From the NCBI GenBank assembly GCA_017942005.1, contig JAGAVJ010000022.1, positions 1 to 52,889 of the forward strand: a stretch of DNA of 52,889 bases. Reading direction: 5' to 3'. Below, one piece after another: positions 34,425 to 43,115 of the stretch; position 1 is the stretch's first letter, and every line of letters starts with the position of its first letter. Source of the DNA: Clostridia bacterium. GTDB taxonomy: Bacteria; Bacillota; Clostridia; Oscillospirales; CAG-272. Made by a program: the position numbers and the translations under genes. The notes below the pieces were generated by a model. The model saw only the letters and a list, made by a program, of their open reading frames with translations, was not told where the DNA came from and did no database searches.

Positions 34425-36989
34425 TTATGCAATTGGACATTCCAGTACATGATATCCGGAGCCGAGCGTCTGCGCCTTTCCGCCAAATACTACCTCTGCG
34501 GTAACACCAAATGGAATCTGAAGGAATAGATGCAGCGAATCGTACCGCTTGGACCAGCGAACAGCGATATCGCCTTTCACCGAGTCGATCACGCACTGTG
34601 CAGACTGGAGGGTTTTCGGGAATACCGGCGCAATGCGGATGGTCTCATATCCGGGCGTCAACGGTGTTACGCCTGCAATCCATGCATAGAAGAAATAGCC
34701 GAGCGCACCGTACATCGGATGGTTATGAGAATTCATGCCGCCGTTTTTCTTCAATTCAAACCGTTCCCAAATGGTAGTCGCTTCATTTTGCAGCATGTAT
34801 CCGTAAGAGGGATAGGTTTCCTTATGCAAAAATTCCCATGCCACATCGATATGCCCGTACTTTGCAAGCATATCCATCATGTACCGTGTGCAGAGATTTC
34901 CTGTCGTAAAGCGATAATCGCGCAACACAAGATCTTTCGCCAAATCATCCGCTGCCATCTGTCGTTTGTCTTCCGGAAGAATATCAAGCCACAGCGCAAA
35001 CGCCTGCGCACCTTCTGCGCCTCCGCATACCTTCGCAGTTTCCGCATCAAACCATTTTGCAAGGAATGCCGCTTTGATTTTTTCTGCGGTTTCTTCATAT
35101 TTTGCCGCATCCTCGGGACGACCGATTTCCTTTGCCATTTTGGAAAGAAGCATGCAGTTCAAGTACGAATAGCCGGTGGACATCAAAATGCCTTCCGTAT
35201 GTGCATTGGTTGCACCTTCATCGCCGCCGACACAGGCATATCCGGGCGCAGCCCAGTCACCGTAATAACTATAGTTGACAATATAATCCGTGCTGTTTTT
35301 CAGAAGGAAGTCCTCCCATGCAGCAAAGCCGTCAAAGCCTTCCCGCAGGATTTCCGCATTATCCGTATGCATCCAGGCTTCATATCCGGCTACCAGATAC
35401 GAGGAGCAGACAGGGTCAGCAGGCAGACCGCCGAAATAAAACGGACAGCAGCAGGTAAACTGCCCTTCACTGCGCTGTTCTGCACGGATATCGCGGACAA
35501 TCTTTGGGAACATTCTGCCAATGTCAAAATTGTAAGGCGTTTCCTCAAAGCGAACGGTTGCATCGTTCATCCATCCCATACGTTCGTCACGCTGCGGACA
35601 GTCTGTCAGAATTGAATGCATATTGTCCATTTCCGTCATTACGATATTCTTTTGCAGTGCATTGATCAGTGCGCTGCCGCAGGTAAAGAAGCTGCCGTTT
35701 TTCAAATCCGTACACCAAAGCAGCGCTGTAATCTCCGGTTTGGAAAGAGATTCCAGACCCACAATCTCACAATAACGGAATCCATGGTAGGTAAACGACG
35801 GCACCCAAACAGACAAATCCCGCGCATCTCCAGATGCAATGTAGGTATCCGTGCATTTTGCTTTCCGCAGAACCACTGTATAAATACAGCCTTCTTCGTC
35901 AAGCTCCTCTGCAAACCGCAGGGTAACTGTCTGCCCTTTTTTCAGCTTCGGCAGCTGCAGCCGCACAACACCGGCAATATTCTGACCGAAATCTGCAACA
36001 AACATCCCTGGTTTCGGCATTGTCAGTTCTTTGCATACAAATTCCTGTGCCTGTCTGATAGGTTCCAGCGTCATGGGACGGAGGATACCGCCCGGTGCAT
36101 CGACAACGGCTGCGGGGACAAATCCCGTTCCCGCCGTGCCGCTGTTCCACATGGGATCGCTTTTGGCTGCATCATAGGTTTCACCGTTGAAAATGGAAGC
36201 ATATGTTACAGCGCCAAACTTGACGCCCCATGTATCATCGGTAGCAATGGTTTCCCGACTGCCGTCCGCATAGGTCAAAACAAGCATCGCCCACAGCTGA
36301 CTTCTGCCTTCAAATTCAATGGTTCTGCCGGCGGTAGCTTCTCTTGTCATTTCCGTATAGTTATTGCGCCAGCCTTCTGCCACCTGGATTCCAATGACAT
36401 TATGTCCGACCGTCAAGCGCTTGGCTGCGTCCGGATGAACCGTATAATATACAAGCTTGGCATAATTGGAATGTGCCGGCTCTAATTTTGCATCTGTGAC
36501 AGGCACACCGTTGATGGTAACTGCCTGATACCCGATACCGGCTGCATACAGACATGCCGATACCGGCTGCTTTTGAATTGTCAAATCACGGCGGAAATAG
36601 AGAACCCGTCCCTCCGTTTCTTCTGTGCTGCCAATCCATGAACCGCAAATCTCATCGTTGTTCAATACGCCGACAGTAAACGGCGCCGTATACGGAACAG
36701 CCGTATTGCCATTCTGATCTTGCACTTCAATCTGTACGGTAAGAATGGTGCCGTGCGGAAGCGGCGCTCCGGCATAGGTATGCTGCTGTTGTTTCTGCTG
36801 CACCCATCCGCTGTCATAATAGACGGCGTTTTCATCGGAAACCGTGATGCGGCATGCGCTTTGACAGGCATCTACCGCATCAGACTGTACTGCCCATGAA
36901 AAAACAGGGGTTTGTGTATCTGTGACACTGATACGTCCGCCTTTCCCGATGCGTCCGCCGTCGATGAATCCTGTTTGTACGAAAAACAT
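34425..36989 (-). CDS. GH78 alpha-L-rhamnosidase
   Basis: An 854-residue enzyme with the GH78 domain order: an N-terminal beta domain (DENAVYYDSGWV), the rhamnosidase N region (ACLYAAGIGYQAVTINGVPVTDAKLEPAHSNY), a concanavalin-like part, and the (alpha/alpha)6 catalytic domain with DCPQRDERMGWMNDA carrying the general acid. NEATTIWERFE carries the likely base, with a C-terminal beta domain. No signal peptide is seen, so it is probably cytosolic and acts on imported rhamnosides. ATG 36989 is likely, after a long hairpin; the first 20 residues are not family-typical. It lies between the RpiB-like and solute-binding genes. Confidence 0.9.
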   Translation of the reverse strand: MFFVQTGFIDGGRIGKGGRISVTDTQTPVFSWAVQSDAVDACQSACRITVSDENAVYYDSGWVQQKQQQHTYAGAPLPHGTILTVQIEVQDQNGNTAVPYTAPFTVGVLNNDEICGSWIGSTEETEGRVLYFRRDLTIQKQPVSACLYAAGIGYQAVTINGVPVTDAKLEPAHSNYAKLVYYTVHPDAAKRLTVGHNVIGIQVAEGWRNNYTEMTREATAGRTIEFEGRSQLWAMLVLTYADGSRETIATDDTWGVKFGAVTYASIFNGETYDAAKSDPMWNSGTAGTGFVPAAVVDAPGGILRPMTLEPIRQAQEFVCKELTMPKPGMFVADFGQNIAGVVRLQLPKLKKGQTVTLRFAEELDEEGCIYTVVLRKAKCTDTYIASGDARDLSVWVPSFTYHGFRYCEIVGLESLSKPEITALLWCTDLKNGSFFTCGSALINALQKNIVMTEMDNMHSILTDCPQRDERMGWMNDATVRFEETPYNFDIGRMFPKIVRDIRAEQRSEGQFTCCCPFYFGGLPADPVCSSYLVAGYEAWMHTDNAEILREGFDGFAAWEDFLLKNSTDYIVNYSYYGDWAAPGYACVGGDEGATNAHTEGILMSTGYSYLNCMLLSKMAKEIGRPEDAAKYEETAEKIKAAFLAKWFDAETAKVCGGAEGAQAFALWLDILPEDKRQMAADDLAKDLVLRDYRFTTGNLCTRYMMDMLAKYGHIDVAWEFLHKETYPSYGYMLQNEATTIWERFELKKNGGMNSHNHPMYGALGYFFYAWIAGVTPLTPGYETIRIAPVFPKTLQSAQCVIDSVKGDIAVRWSKRYDSLHLFLQIPFGVTAEVVFGGKAQTLGSGYHVLECPIA

Positions 36990-37054
36990 GAATCTGTAGT
37001 TTCCACCATGCAAAACGAGTATACGCCGTTTTGCATGGCGGAAATTATCCTTTC
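36990..37054 (-). repeat. 18-bp hairpin between SD and GH78 start
   Basis: Gene sense: TAGAAAGGATAA, a hairpin with arms TTTCCGCCATGCAAAACG and CGTTTTGCATGGTGGAAA (37000-37044, one mismatch), then CTACAGATTC and ATG 36989. It has the same position as in other copies with a wholly different stem. Confidence 0.75.
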
Positions 37055-37087
37055 TAAAGCTTGGGATATTTTATATATCCATGTAAA

Positions 37088-37666
37088 TTATTCTTCTGTT
37101 TCCGGCTTGGTTTCCAGTGTCAGCGGATAATCGCCGAGATGCTCCAGCTTGAAGCCGTTTTTCTTATAGGTTTCATAGTCAAAGGCATCCAGTTCATCCA
37201 TGGCAAGCTTGTGGAACTCGTAGAAGTTATGCCACCATTCATAACCGGAACCGAGAGATGCACCCAGATATGCGTCAGCAATGTCACAGCCCATAGCAGG
37301 TGCGACATAAAAAGCGCCCATAGCAAGAACATTGACGCCGTTGCCGGTAATGGCACGCAGTGCAGCCGGAACGCTTTCTACAACACCCGCGTGCACACCG
37401 GGGCACTTGCTTGCTGCAATGTGGATACCCATACCGGTACCGCAGAAAAGCAGTGCGCGTTCAAAATTACCTTCTGAAATCTGTGCGCCGACACGCAGGC
37501 CGACACGATGGAACATGTTTTCCGTATCGTCCGAATTTGGATCGGTAACGCCAAGGTCTGTAATTTTCCAGCCCTTCGCACGCAAATGTGCGCAAACCGC
37601 TTCCTTTAACGGATACCCTGCAAAATCTGCACCGACTACAAGATATTTGTCTTTGATTGTTTTCAT
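37088..37666 (-). CDS. rpiB: RpiB/LacA/LacB family sugar-phosphate isomerase
   Basis: A 192-residue member of the ribose-5-phosphate isomerase B/galactose-6-phosphate isomerase family. It has the N-terminal VVGADFAGYPLKE (normally GxDHAG; here F replaces the usual His), the active cysteine motif LLFCGTGMGIHIAASKCPGVHAG and NGVNVLAMGAF. It is longer than RpiB (about 150) by a C-terminal tail rich in aromatic residues. It probably isomerises a sugar phosphate or a derivative released by the neighbouring glycosidase. AAAGGAGA lies before ATG 37666. It is first in the unit with GH78. Confidence 0.82.
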   Translation of the reverse strand: MKTIKDKYLVVGADFAGYPLKEAVCAHLRAKGWKITDLGVTDPNSDDTENMFHRVGLRVGAQISEGNFERALLFCGTGMGIHIAASKCPGVHAGVVESVPAALRAITGNGVNVLAMGAFYVAPAMGCDIADAYLGASLGSGYEWWHNFYEFHKLAMDELDAFDYETYKKNGFKLEHLGDYPLTLETKPETEE

Positions 37667-37689
37667 GATGATTTCTCCTTTATCATTTG

Positions 37690-37810
37690 TTTTAATAGGC
37701 AATTGTAAAACTCCGTTTTACAATTGGTTTCATCGGACTGATGCAGTCCGATGGCTCCCTTTGGTCGCTTTAAAGGTGTCTTTTGAGACAGGGAACCTGT
37801 CTCAGCGACG
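37690..37810. repeat. Cluster of palindromes in RpiB leader
   Basis: The gene-free stretch 37667-38110 has three hairpins here: CAATTGTAAAAC/GTTTTACAATTG (37702-37728), CATCGGACTG-atg-CAGTCCGATG (37731-37753) and GAGACAGG-ttc-CCTGTCTC (37786-37804). It then has the promoter, operator and terminator listed separately. No ORF is credible. The leader is about 280 bases long. Confidence 0.6.
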
Positions 37811-37954
37811 CATTTATTGATAAATTGCCCTACGAGCAATATAAAAGTGTGACTTTTACAATCGCCTACATTTGTTTTAAATGAATTTTTGTCTTTATGT
37901 GAATAACAATACAAACATGTTTTGTTTGACCAACACATAGGGGCTCTTACAATA

Positions 37955-37983
37955 ATCATACCATACTTTTTTTGTTTTGGCAA
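37955..37983 (-). promoter_or_regulatory. Promoter of RpiB-GH78 unit
   Basis: On the minus strand, TTGCCA (37983-37978) and TATGAT (37960-37955) with a 17-base spacer. Confidence 0.65.
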
Positions 37984-38003
37984 TCGGCAGATTGAACGAA
38001 CTT

Positions 38004-38019
38004 ATTTAAACGTTTTAAT
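38004..38019. promoter_or_regulatory. LacI-type operator-like palindrome
   Basis: ATTTAAACGTTTTAAT, with a central CG typical of LacI/GalR operators. It lies just upstream of the RpiB promoter and just downstream of the LacI gene. Confidence 0.6.
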
Positions 38020-38030
38020 TTGTTTTGCAC

Positions 38031-38064
38031 AAAAATTCGGCAAAGCATGTCTTGCCGAATTTTT
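38031..38064 (-). terminator. Terminator of LacI gene
   Basis: AAAAATTCGGCAA ... TTGCCGAATTTTT, a 13-bp stem with a T-run in both directions. It isolates the LacI gene from the RpiB promoter. Confidence 0.85.
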
Positions 38065-38110
38065 GTAGTCAACTTTCGCCGCCGGTAGGCGGTGGACATC
38101 CTACTTTTCA

Positions 38111-39091
38111 TTATAAAGAATCTCTGTGGATCAGTGTCACGGGAACGGTCGTAATTTGTGGAATCTTGTTTCCCGCAATACGCTTCAAAAGTAAGGAAAC
38201 CGCAGTTTCTGCGATCATTTTGATGTCTTGCTTGACCGTTGTAAGCGGTACCGCCGTGGTTTCTGCAAATAACACATCATCATAACCACCGACAGCGACA
38301 GTCTCCGGAATGGAGATTCCATGACGCAGAAGGACGTTTTCAACACCTGCCGCCATGGTATCATTGACGCACAGGATGGCATCAAAAAACAGACTTCCGT
38401 TTGCCTTTGCAAGCAGCTGCTCCGTGGCTTCTGTCGCATCGGCATAAGAAACCTCTCTGCAATGCACAACCATACCGTTTTCACCGGCTGCACAAAGAAA
38501 TCCCTGTTTTCTCTCCTCCAGTGAATATTCCCCCTTTGGACCTGTCATAAAAAGGATGCGTTTTCTTCCTTTCTCCAACGCCATGCGTGTAATTTCTGCC
38601 ATGCCGTTTTGATAGTCCGGTATGACAGCGGGATACGGACAATCCTCATAACGGGAGGAAACAAATGCCAGCGGCAGCGGAAAATGCTCCAAATACGAAA
38701 GCGTGTGTCCGACAGAATTAAGGGGAGAAAGCAGCAGACCGTCGACTCTGCTTGCAATCATCTCTTCCACAATTTTTTCTTCATACGCCGGATTATTTTC
38801 ACTCATCGCAATGATCATACCATATCCGGCAGCACGAACCGCATGGTTGACATGGTGCACCAAAGCAGCGTAATAAACATTTCGGATATCCGGAACAATC
38901 AGCCCCAGCATATCGCTGCGCTGCTTTACCAGCCTTCGGGCATACGGATTTGGCAGATATCCCATTTCATCCGCAATGCGGCAGACCCGCTCCCTCGTCT
39001 GTTCACTGATTAAATCACTGTGATTCAAGGCAAGTGATACGGTAGCCGTTGATACACCGGATGCTTTTGCGATATCTTTGATGCTGATCAT
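38111..39091 (-). CDS. LacI family repressor (rhamnoside locus)
   Basis: A 326-residue regulator. The N-terminal LacI helix-turn-helix and hinge read ISIKDIAKASGVSTATVSLALN with GYLPNPYARRL. A periplasmic-binding-protein-like effector domain follows (IGLIVPDIRN, ASRVDGLLLSP, AILCVNDTMAAGV, VAVGGYDD). ATG 39091 is chosen: GGAGAG lies upstream and the HTH starts at residue 2. It has its own consensus promoter and terminator. Matching CG palindromes beside RpiB and the downstream solute-binding gene suggest it controls that unit; the inducer is probably a sugar from rhamnosides. Confidence 0.9.
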   Translation of the reverse strand: MISIKDIAKASGVSTATVSLALNHSDLISEQTRERVCRIADEMGYLPNPYARRLVKQRSDMLGLIVPDIRNVYYAALVHHVNHAVRAAGYGMIIAMSENNPAYEEKIVEEMIASRVDGLLLSPLNSVGHTLSYLEHFPLPLAFVSSRYEDCPYPAVIPDYQNGMAEITRMALEKGRKRILFMTGPKGEYSLEERKQGFLCAAGENGMVVHCREVSYADATEATEQLLAKANGSLFFDAILCVNDTMAAGVENVLLRHGISIPETVAVGGYDDVLFAETTAVPLTTVKQDIKMIAETAVSLLLKRIAGNKIPQITTVPVTLIHRDSL

Positions 39092-39132
39092 ATCGTATTG
39101 ATCTCTCCAGAAATTTGATACAATTTTCATTT

Positions 39133-39161
39133 ATTGTACCATACCGAGCCAATAATGTCAA
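39133..39161 (-). promoter_or_regulatory. Promoter of LacI gene (38111-39091)
   Basis: On the minus strand, TTGACA (39161-39156) and TACAAT (39138-39133) with a 17-base spacer. Confidence 0.8.
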
Positions 39162-39258
39162 GACGGTTTGGTGTATACCAAAATATTTTACATTTACAGG
39201 CATTCTTCATCATAACAGATTGCAGGCACAGCACATGCTGCACCTGCAAAACGTCTCT

Positions 39259-40743
39259 TTATCCGCGATTTTCAAGTTCATCCATGGATTTTTGAATGGT
39301 TTTTACAATTCGTTTTTCCTGCTTTTGGAAATAGGAAGCAAACTCCTTTTGTCCTTTATCCATAGCGCTTGTCAGGGGCTGACGAACACTGTCGTACCAG
39401 ACCGTATCACCAAGATCAAGCGTGACATTATCAAACAGCAGATTCAACATTTTCTCAGAGTCGGTATCACGAATGAGCTTTCCGGTCAAAGCGACATCAA
39501 AGAATGCCGGAATGACCAGATTTTTGGATTCTGCACCAAGCGCCTCTATCACAGTACCAATCATTTCTGTTTTCTCTGCGGTACTCGGTACAATATGCAC
39601 CCAGCCGTCAAGCATGCGTCCATAATAGGTTTCCTGTGCTTCGTCATATTTTGGCAGCGGCAAAATTCCAAAGTCCGCATTCATATCACGCAGCATCAAA
39701 ACCTTTCCGATATTGGTAACTAAGAACAAGGATCCGCCATCCGCAAAAAGTTGTGTGCCTTTATCACGGCTGATTTCCTCAAGACCAAAGTTATCAAAGG
39801 AATTAAAATAAAATCCGTTTGTGTTCAGTTTTTCCATGAGATTCTGTAAAAGCGAAATCAATTTTTCATTTCCAACTGCAACAAAAGCCGGATATCCTTG
39901 TGCATCCTTCTGTACTGTGGTGGATTCTGCGCCAACCCAGATCGACGGATAGAACATATCCGGTTCACTGACAACACCCCACGCATCGCTGACATCATAT
40001 TTACCGTCGCCGTTTAAATCTCGAATGACCGCAGATGCCATTTCATAAAATTTGTCAGTCGTCCATTTTCCTTCTTCCACCAAGGTATAGGGGTCTTCCA
40101 ATGCATTGCTTGTGATCATATTCTTGTTGAAAAACATACCAACCGTCTGCAAATAGGCATTCATGCATTCATCGGTATACGCAAGAACTTCTTTTCCATC
40201 GACAGACATCATCTCATTGACATGATGGATATACCATGGCTGTGTCGTGTCAACATATGGAATCTCCTCCGGCATCAGGGCATATCCCTTCAATGCCTGT
40301 GGAAACGCATTGCGGCAAATCAGCATGACCAGCTGGTAAGCATCTTCTCCAGCCATAACATTTTTCTCGAGAATCTGTCTTGGCTCATCAAAAGAAGAAA
40401 CATATTCTGATTGAAATTTGATATTGTACGTTTCTTCAATTTTTCGGTTTCTCTGGTAAATGGCAGACTGTACGATATCCGCCGGTTCTGCTTCAAAATC
40501 GAAATCCAGCAAAAGAGATTGATAGGCGTTTGGGTCTGGACCCAGGACATGGAATTCTGCACCGCCAAAATCCGCGTCCGGTACATTTGCTTTGTATTGA
40601 TTGTCGGTGACTGCGGTTTCCATATCCGTTTGGGAAGGCGATGTCTGCGTATCCCCGGTCTGGTCTTGGGTATTGCTGCAGCCAATGCAGGTTTGTATGA
40701 GAAGTGCGGTCAGACAGAGTGAAAAAATACATTGTTTTCTCAT
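39259..40743 (-). CDS. Extracellular solute-binding lipoprotein (carbohydrate ABC type)
   Basis: A 494-residue binding protein, paralogous to the one at 32802. The signal peptide II ends at CIGC, with a Thr/Ser/Gln-rich tether and an SBP fold with NRKIEETYNIKF, MFFNKNMITSN and the loop RDLNGDGKYDVSDAWG; both proteins share the segment DFGILPLPKYDE. It follows the GH36 alpha-galactosidase, so a galactoside ligand is likely. No importer membrane genes are present. ATG 40743 or 40746 follows a hairpin element, and the frame is open through an upstream ATG in it. Confidence 0.85.
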   Translation of the reverse strand: MRKQCIFSLCLTALLIQTCIGCSNTQDQTGDTQTSPSQTDMETAVTDNQYKANVPDADFGGAEFHVLGPDPNAYQSLLLDFDFEAEPADIVQSAIYQRNRKIEETYNIKFQSEYVSSFDEPRQILEKNVMAGEDAYQLVMLICRNAFPQALKGYALMPEEIPYVDTTQPWYIHHVNEMMSVDGKEVLAYTDECMNAYLQTVGMFFNKNMITSNALEDPYTLVEEGKWTTDKFYEMASAVIRDLNGDGKYDVSDAWGVVSEPDMFYPSIWVGAESTTVQKDAQGYPAFVAVGNEKLISLLQNLMEKLNTNGFYFNSFDNFGLEEISRDKGTQLFADGGSLFLVTNIGKVLMLRDMNADFGILPLPKYDEAQETYYGRMLDGWVHIVPSTAEKTEMIGTVIEALGAESKNLVIPAFFDVALTGKLIRDTDSEKMLNLLFDNVTLDLGDTVWYDSVRQPLTSAMDKGQKEFASYFQKQEKRIVKTIQKSMDELENRG

Positions 40744-40790
40744 CATGATTACCATGACTTTCGCAAAAGCGAAAGTTTCCCTTCCTTATT
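40744..40790 (-). repeat. Hairpin/start-codon element before solute-binding gene
   Basis: Gene sense: AAGGAAGGGAAA, hairpin CTTTCGC-ttt-TGCGAAAG, TCATGGTAATC, then ATG. Confidence 0.75.
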
Positions 40791-40799
40791 AAAGTTGTG

Positions 40800-40985
40800 A
40801 CATGCGGGCTGTCGCATTAACATGCTCCATCCTGTAAAATTCGTCTTTTCGCTTTATCAAGCGAAATTTCACAGTGTATTTTTATCAAAATTCACTGTGA
40901 AAACGCCGAATTTGGATCACTTCGTGATCCCGGGCTGTTGCAAGTTGAAAACTTGCAACAGCCCCCATAAAAATTTTATTTTGCA
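40800..40985. repeat. Run of four palindromes
   Basis: Between the GH36 and solute-binding genes: TCGCTT...AAGCGAAA (about 40849-40868), TTTCACAGTG...CACTGTGAAA (about 40867-40903), GGATCAC-ttc-GTGATCC (40915-40931) and GGGCTGTTGCAAGTT-gaa-AACTTGCAACAGCCC (about 40932-40965). The last is a perfect long stem and may be a terminator or a repeat copy. No ORF is present. Confidence 0.6.
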
Positions 40986-41014
40986 GACATATCTTCTTTC
41001 ATCAAAATGAAAAA

Positions 41015-42985
41015 TTATGTTTCGCTGTAGAAGTATAACTTTGCAGTACGTCTTTCTTTAATTTCTACGGGGAAGCCGGATTCCAACAGCGTTTTACCGT
41101 CAAACACAGCGCTTCCTCCGTCTGCATCACGGAACACATATGTTTTATCCGGTGAAAGTCCTCTGAGAATATACGATGCATTGGTATACGGTGCATTTTC
41201 GCGGCGGAATACCTGTACAACCCCATCACCGACAGACGGACGGTGAAACTGCATAGCACACCAGATGTCGTGCCGTGGGGAAACCTCTGTAAGCGGATAA
41301 AAATCTTCGCTGAAATACGGACGCACACGGAGATATTCTTCGGTATAGGTTTTCAGCCAAGCAAGCTTCTCCGGGTCATCCCCAAAGGTATCCCGCTGAG
41401 AAAATGTATAGTTTGTCGTCATGGAATTGTCATAGGCGCTGCGGATGCGATAGGTATCGTAACCGCGGCCGCATCCGGAACCGGAATATGGCATCCATCC
41501 GTTAAAGCCAATGTGATGATTTTGCAGAGAAATCGGATCAAAGTTTGCAGGACACTGATAGTCGCTTCTCCAAAGCGGCATAGAGCGGCGCAGCGTTTCA
41601 ATATCAATGCGGCGGCCGCCGGATGCACAGTTGTCAATCAACAAGTGCGGGAAACGTTCCAAAAGCGCGTCCCAAAGGCGGTACATGCCGTTGATATGTT
41701 TGATTTCCGTAATTCCCTGTCTGTCCTCGGTATCATTTTTACGCCAGAAAGGCAGTGAATGCATATTGAAATCCTGACGGTATCCGTCAATACCGGTTTC
41801 CGCAATCAGCGTACTCAATGTACTGAGGATATACTGGAATGCCGCTTCATCGCCAAGATTCAGCAACACATTTGCGTCATTCGGATTTTCCGACGTCAAA
41901 AAGTATTCCGGGTGCGCGGCAACAATGGGCGTATAGCGAATAACGCGCTCCGGCTCAAACCAAAGCAAAAACTTCTTTCCCATCTGATGGATTTCCGCAG
42001 TCACATCCTTCAGCGCATTCGGATGAATCCGCGGGCTGACACGCCAGTCTCCGGTATGCGCTCCCCAGTCGCCTTCAAATTCATCGGGGGACGGATTTGT
42101 ATCAATTCCATACCAGCCGGCATCCATCCAGATGTATTCAAACGGCAGATCATTTTCTTTTATAACATGAAGACGCTGCATCACCGCATCGGTATGCATT
42201 CCGCCCCATACACCGGCACACAGAGGACCATATGCATCGCGGCCTTCTTTTCCAATCAGAGAAAAGTGTGTTTTTACCAGTCTGCGCCAAAGATTGCGCG
42301 CGTTGGTGCTGTCCCCCTGATAAGGCATGATCACAACGGAAGCACAGCGGAACGATTCTCCCGGCAGCATACGGAAATGGGTATTTTCAATGCCGGAACG
42401 GAAAGTAACAGAATCACTACCGCGTGCAATTTCGCAGTTCCACTGTCCGGTCCAGCCGATGGCATAAATATACCCGGCGCCGTTTTTATGTACTTCAAAA
42501 AACGGTGCAAGCTGTTCACTGGAACGGCCGCCGCATGTCGCATATCGTCTGGTTTCTCCGGGGTGGATGTGGTGAATATGGCGAAGATCCTGTTCTGTGT
42601 CGACATCGACATAAAATTCCTCATGCATATTGAGTGAACCGGGCTGTGCATATATTTTTGTAGCCGATGCGGCATCCGGCACATATGCAGTAAAGCGATA
42701 CGGTTCCTCATGCTCCATCGGTAATGTGCAGTCGCAGTCCCAAAGTCCTGAGAGGATCTTAGTCGGGTGTTCGGTCGGATTTTCAAAGGTATTGACCCAT
42801 TCGCATGCACCAAAATCATCATACAACTTCAGGGTATTGGTAATTTTCAAGCCATCTTCTGCGGTATATATGGTAATGACCGTATTTCCGTGGTCAATGA
42901 CCTCTTTTTGAAATCCCGCTTCTGCAAACGGCTTGCCGTCGTAGGTAAACGAAAGCAGCGTTTGATTTTTCAGTTCTGTAAACAT
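41015..42985 (-). CDS. GH36 alpha-galactosidase
   Basis: A 656-residue enzyme of glycoside hydrolase family 36, which removes alpha-galactose from oligosaccharides such as raffinose or melibiose. An N-terminal beta-sandwich precedes the barrel. Barrel landmarks are YIWMDAGWYG, FLLWFEPERV, GYRQDFNM (nucleophile Asp), LIDNCASGGRRID and LWRSDYQC (acid/base Asp). A C-terminal beta domain follows. No signal peptide is seen, so it is cytosolic. TTGGAGG lies nine bases before ATG 42985. A perfect GAAAACGTTTTC operator overlaps its promoter, and the LacI gene is next upstream. Confidence 0.92.
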   Translation of the reverse strand: MFTELKNQTLLSFTYDGKPFAEAGFQKEVIDHGNTVITIYTAEDGLKITNTLKLYDDFGACEWVNTFENPTEHPTKILSGLWDCDCTLPMEHEEPYRFTAYVPDAASATKIYAQPGSLNMHEEFYVDVDTEQDLRHIHHIHPGETRRYATCGGRSSEQLAPFFEVHKNGAGYIYAIGWTGQWNCEIARGSDSVTFRSGIENTHFRMLPGESFRCASVVIMPYQGDSTNARNLWRRLVKTHFSLIGKEGRDAYGPLCAGVWGGMHTDAVMQRLHVIKENDLPFEYIWMDAGWYGIDTNPSPDEFEGDWGAHTGDWRVSPRIHPNALKDVTAEIHQMGKKFLLWFEPERVIRYTPIVAAHPEYFLTSENPNDANVLLNLGDEAAFQYILSTLSTLIAETGIDGYRQDFNMHSLPFWRKNDTEDRQGITEIKHINGMYRLWDALLERFPHLLIDNCASGGRRIDIETLRRSMPLWRSDYQCPANFDPISLQNHHIGFNGWMPYSGSGCGRGYDTYRIRSAYDNSMTTNYTFSQRDTFGDDPEKLAWLKTYTEEYLRVRPYFSEDFYPLTEVSPRHDIWCAMQFHRPSVGDGVVQVFRRENAPYTNASYILRGLSPDKTYVFRDADGGSAVFDGKTLLESGFPVEIKERRTAKLYFYSET

Positions 42986-43026
42986 AGGTAATTTCCTCCA
43001 ATTATTTTTGATTTTTGGTTGTTTGA

Positions 43027-43045
43027 ATTATATGAAAACGTTTTC
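43027..43045 (-). promoter_or_regulatory. GH36 promoter -10 with overlapping LacI operator
   Basis: A TATAAT -10 (43032-43027 on the minus strand) lies directly downstream of GAAAACGTTTTC (43034-43045), a perfect 12-bp LacI/CcpA-like palindrome in the spacer. The -35 is poor. Confidence 0.65.
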
Positions 43046-43115
43046 TTTTTTCGTATAAAAACAGCATTGCGCCATGATTTGCACATTCTTACAGGATAGA
43101 ACATTCCATGAAGTA

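Noticed and set aside
34530..36485. Long plus-strand frames (361 and 289 codons) opposite the GH78 gene
   Set aside because: Antisense shadows of a gene with complete GH78 motifs; composition is rich in Arg, Cys and His as expected for shadows.
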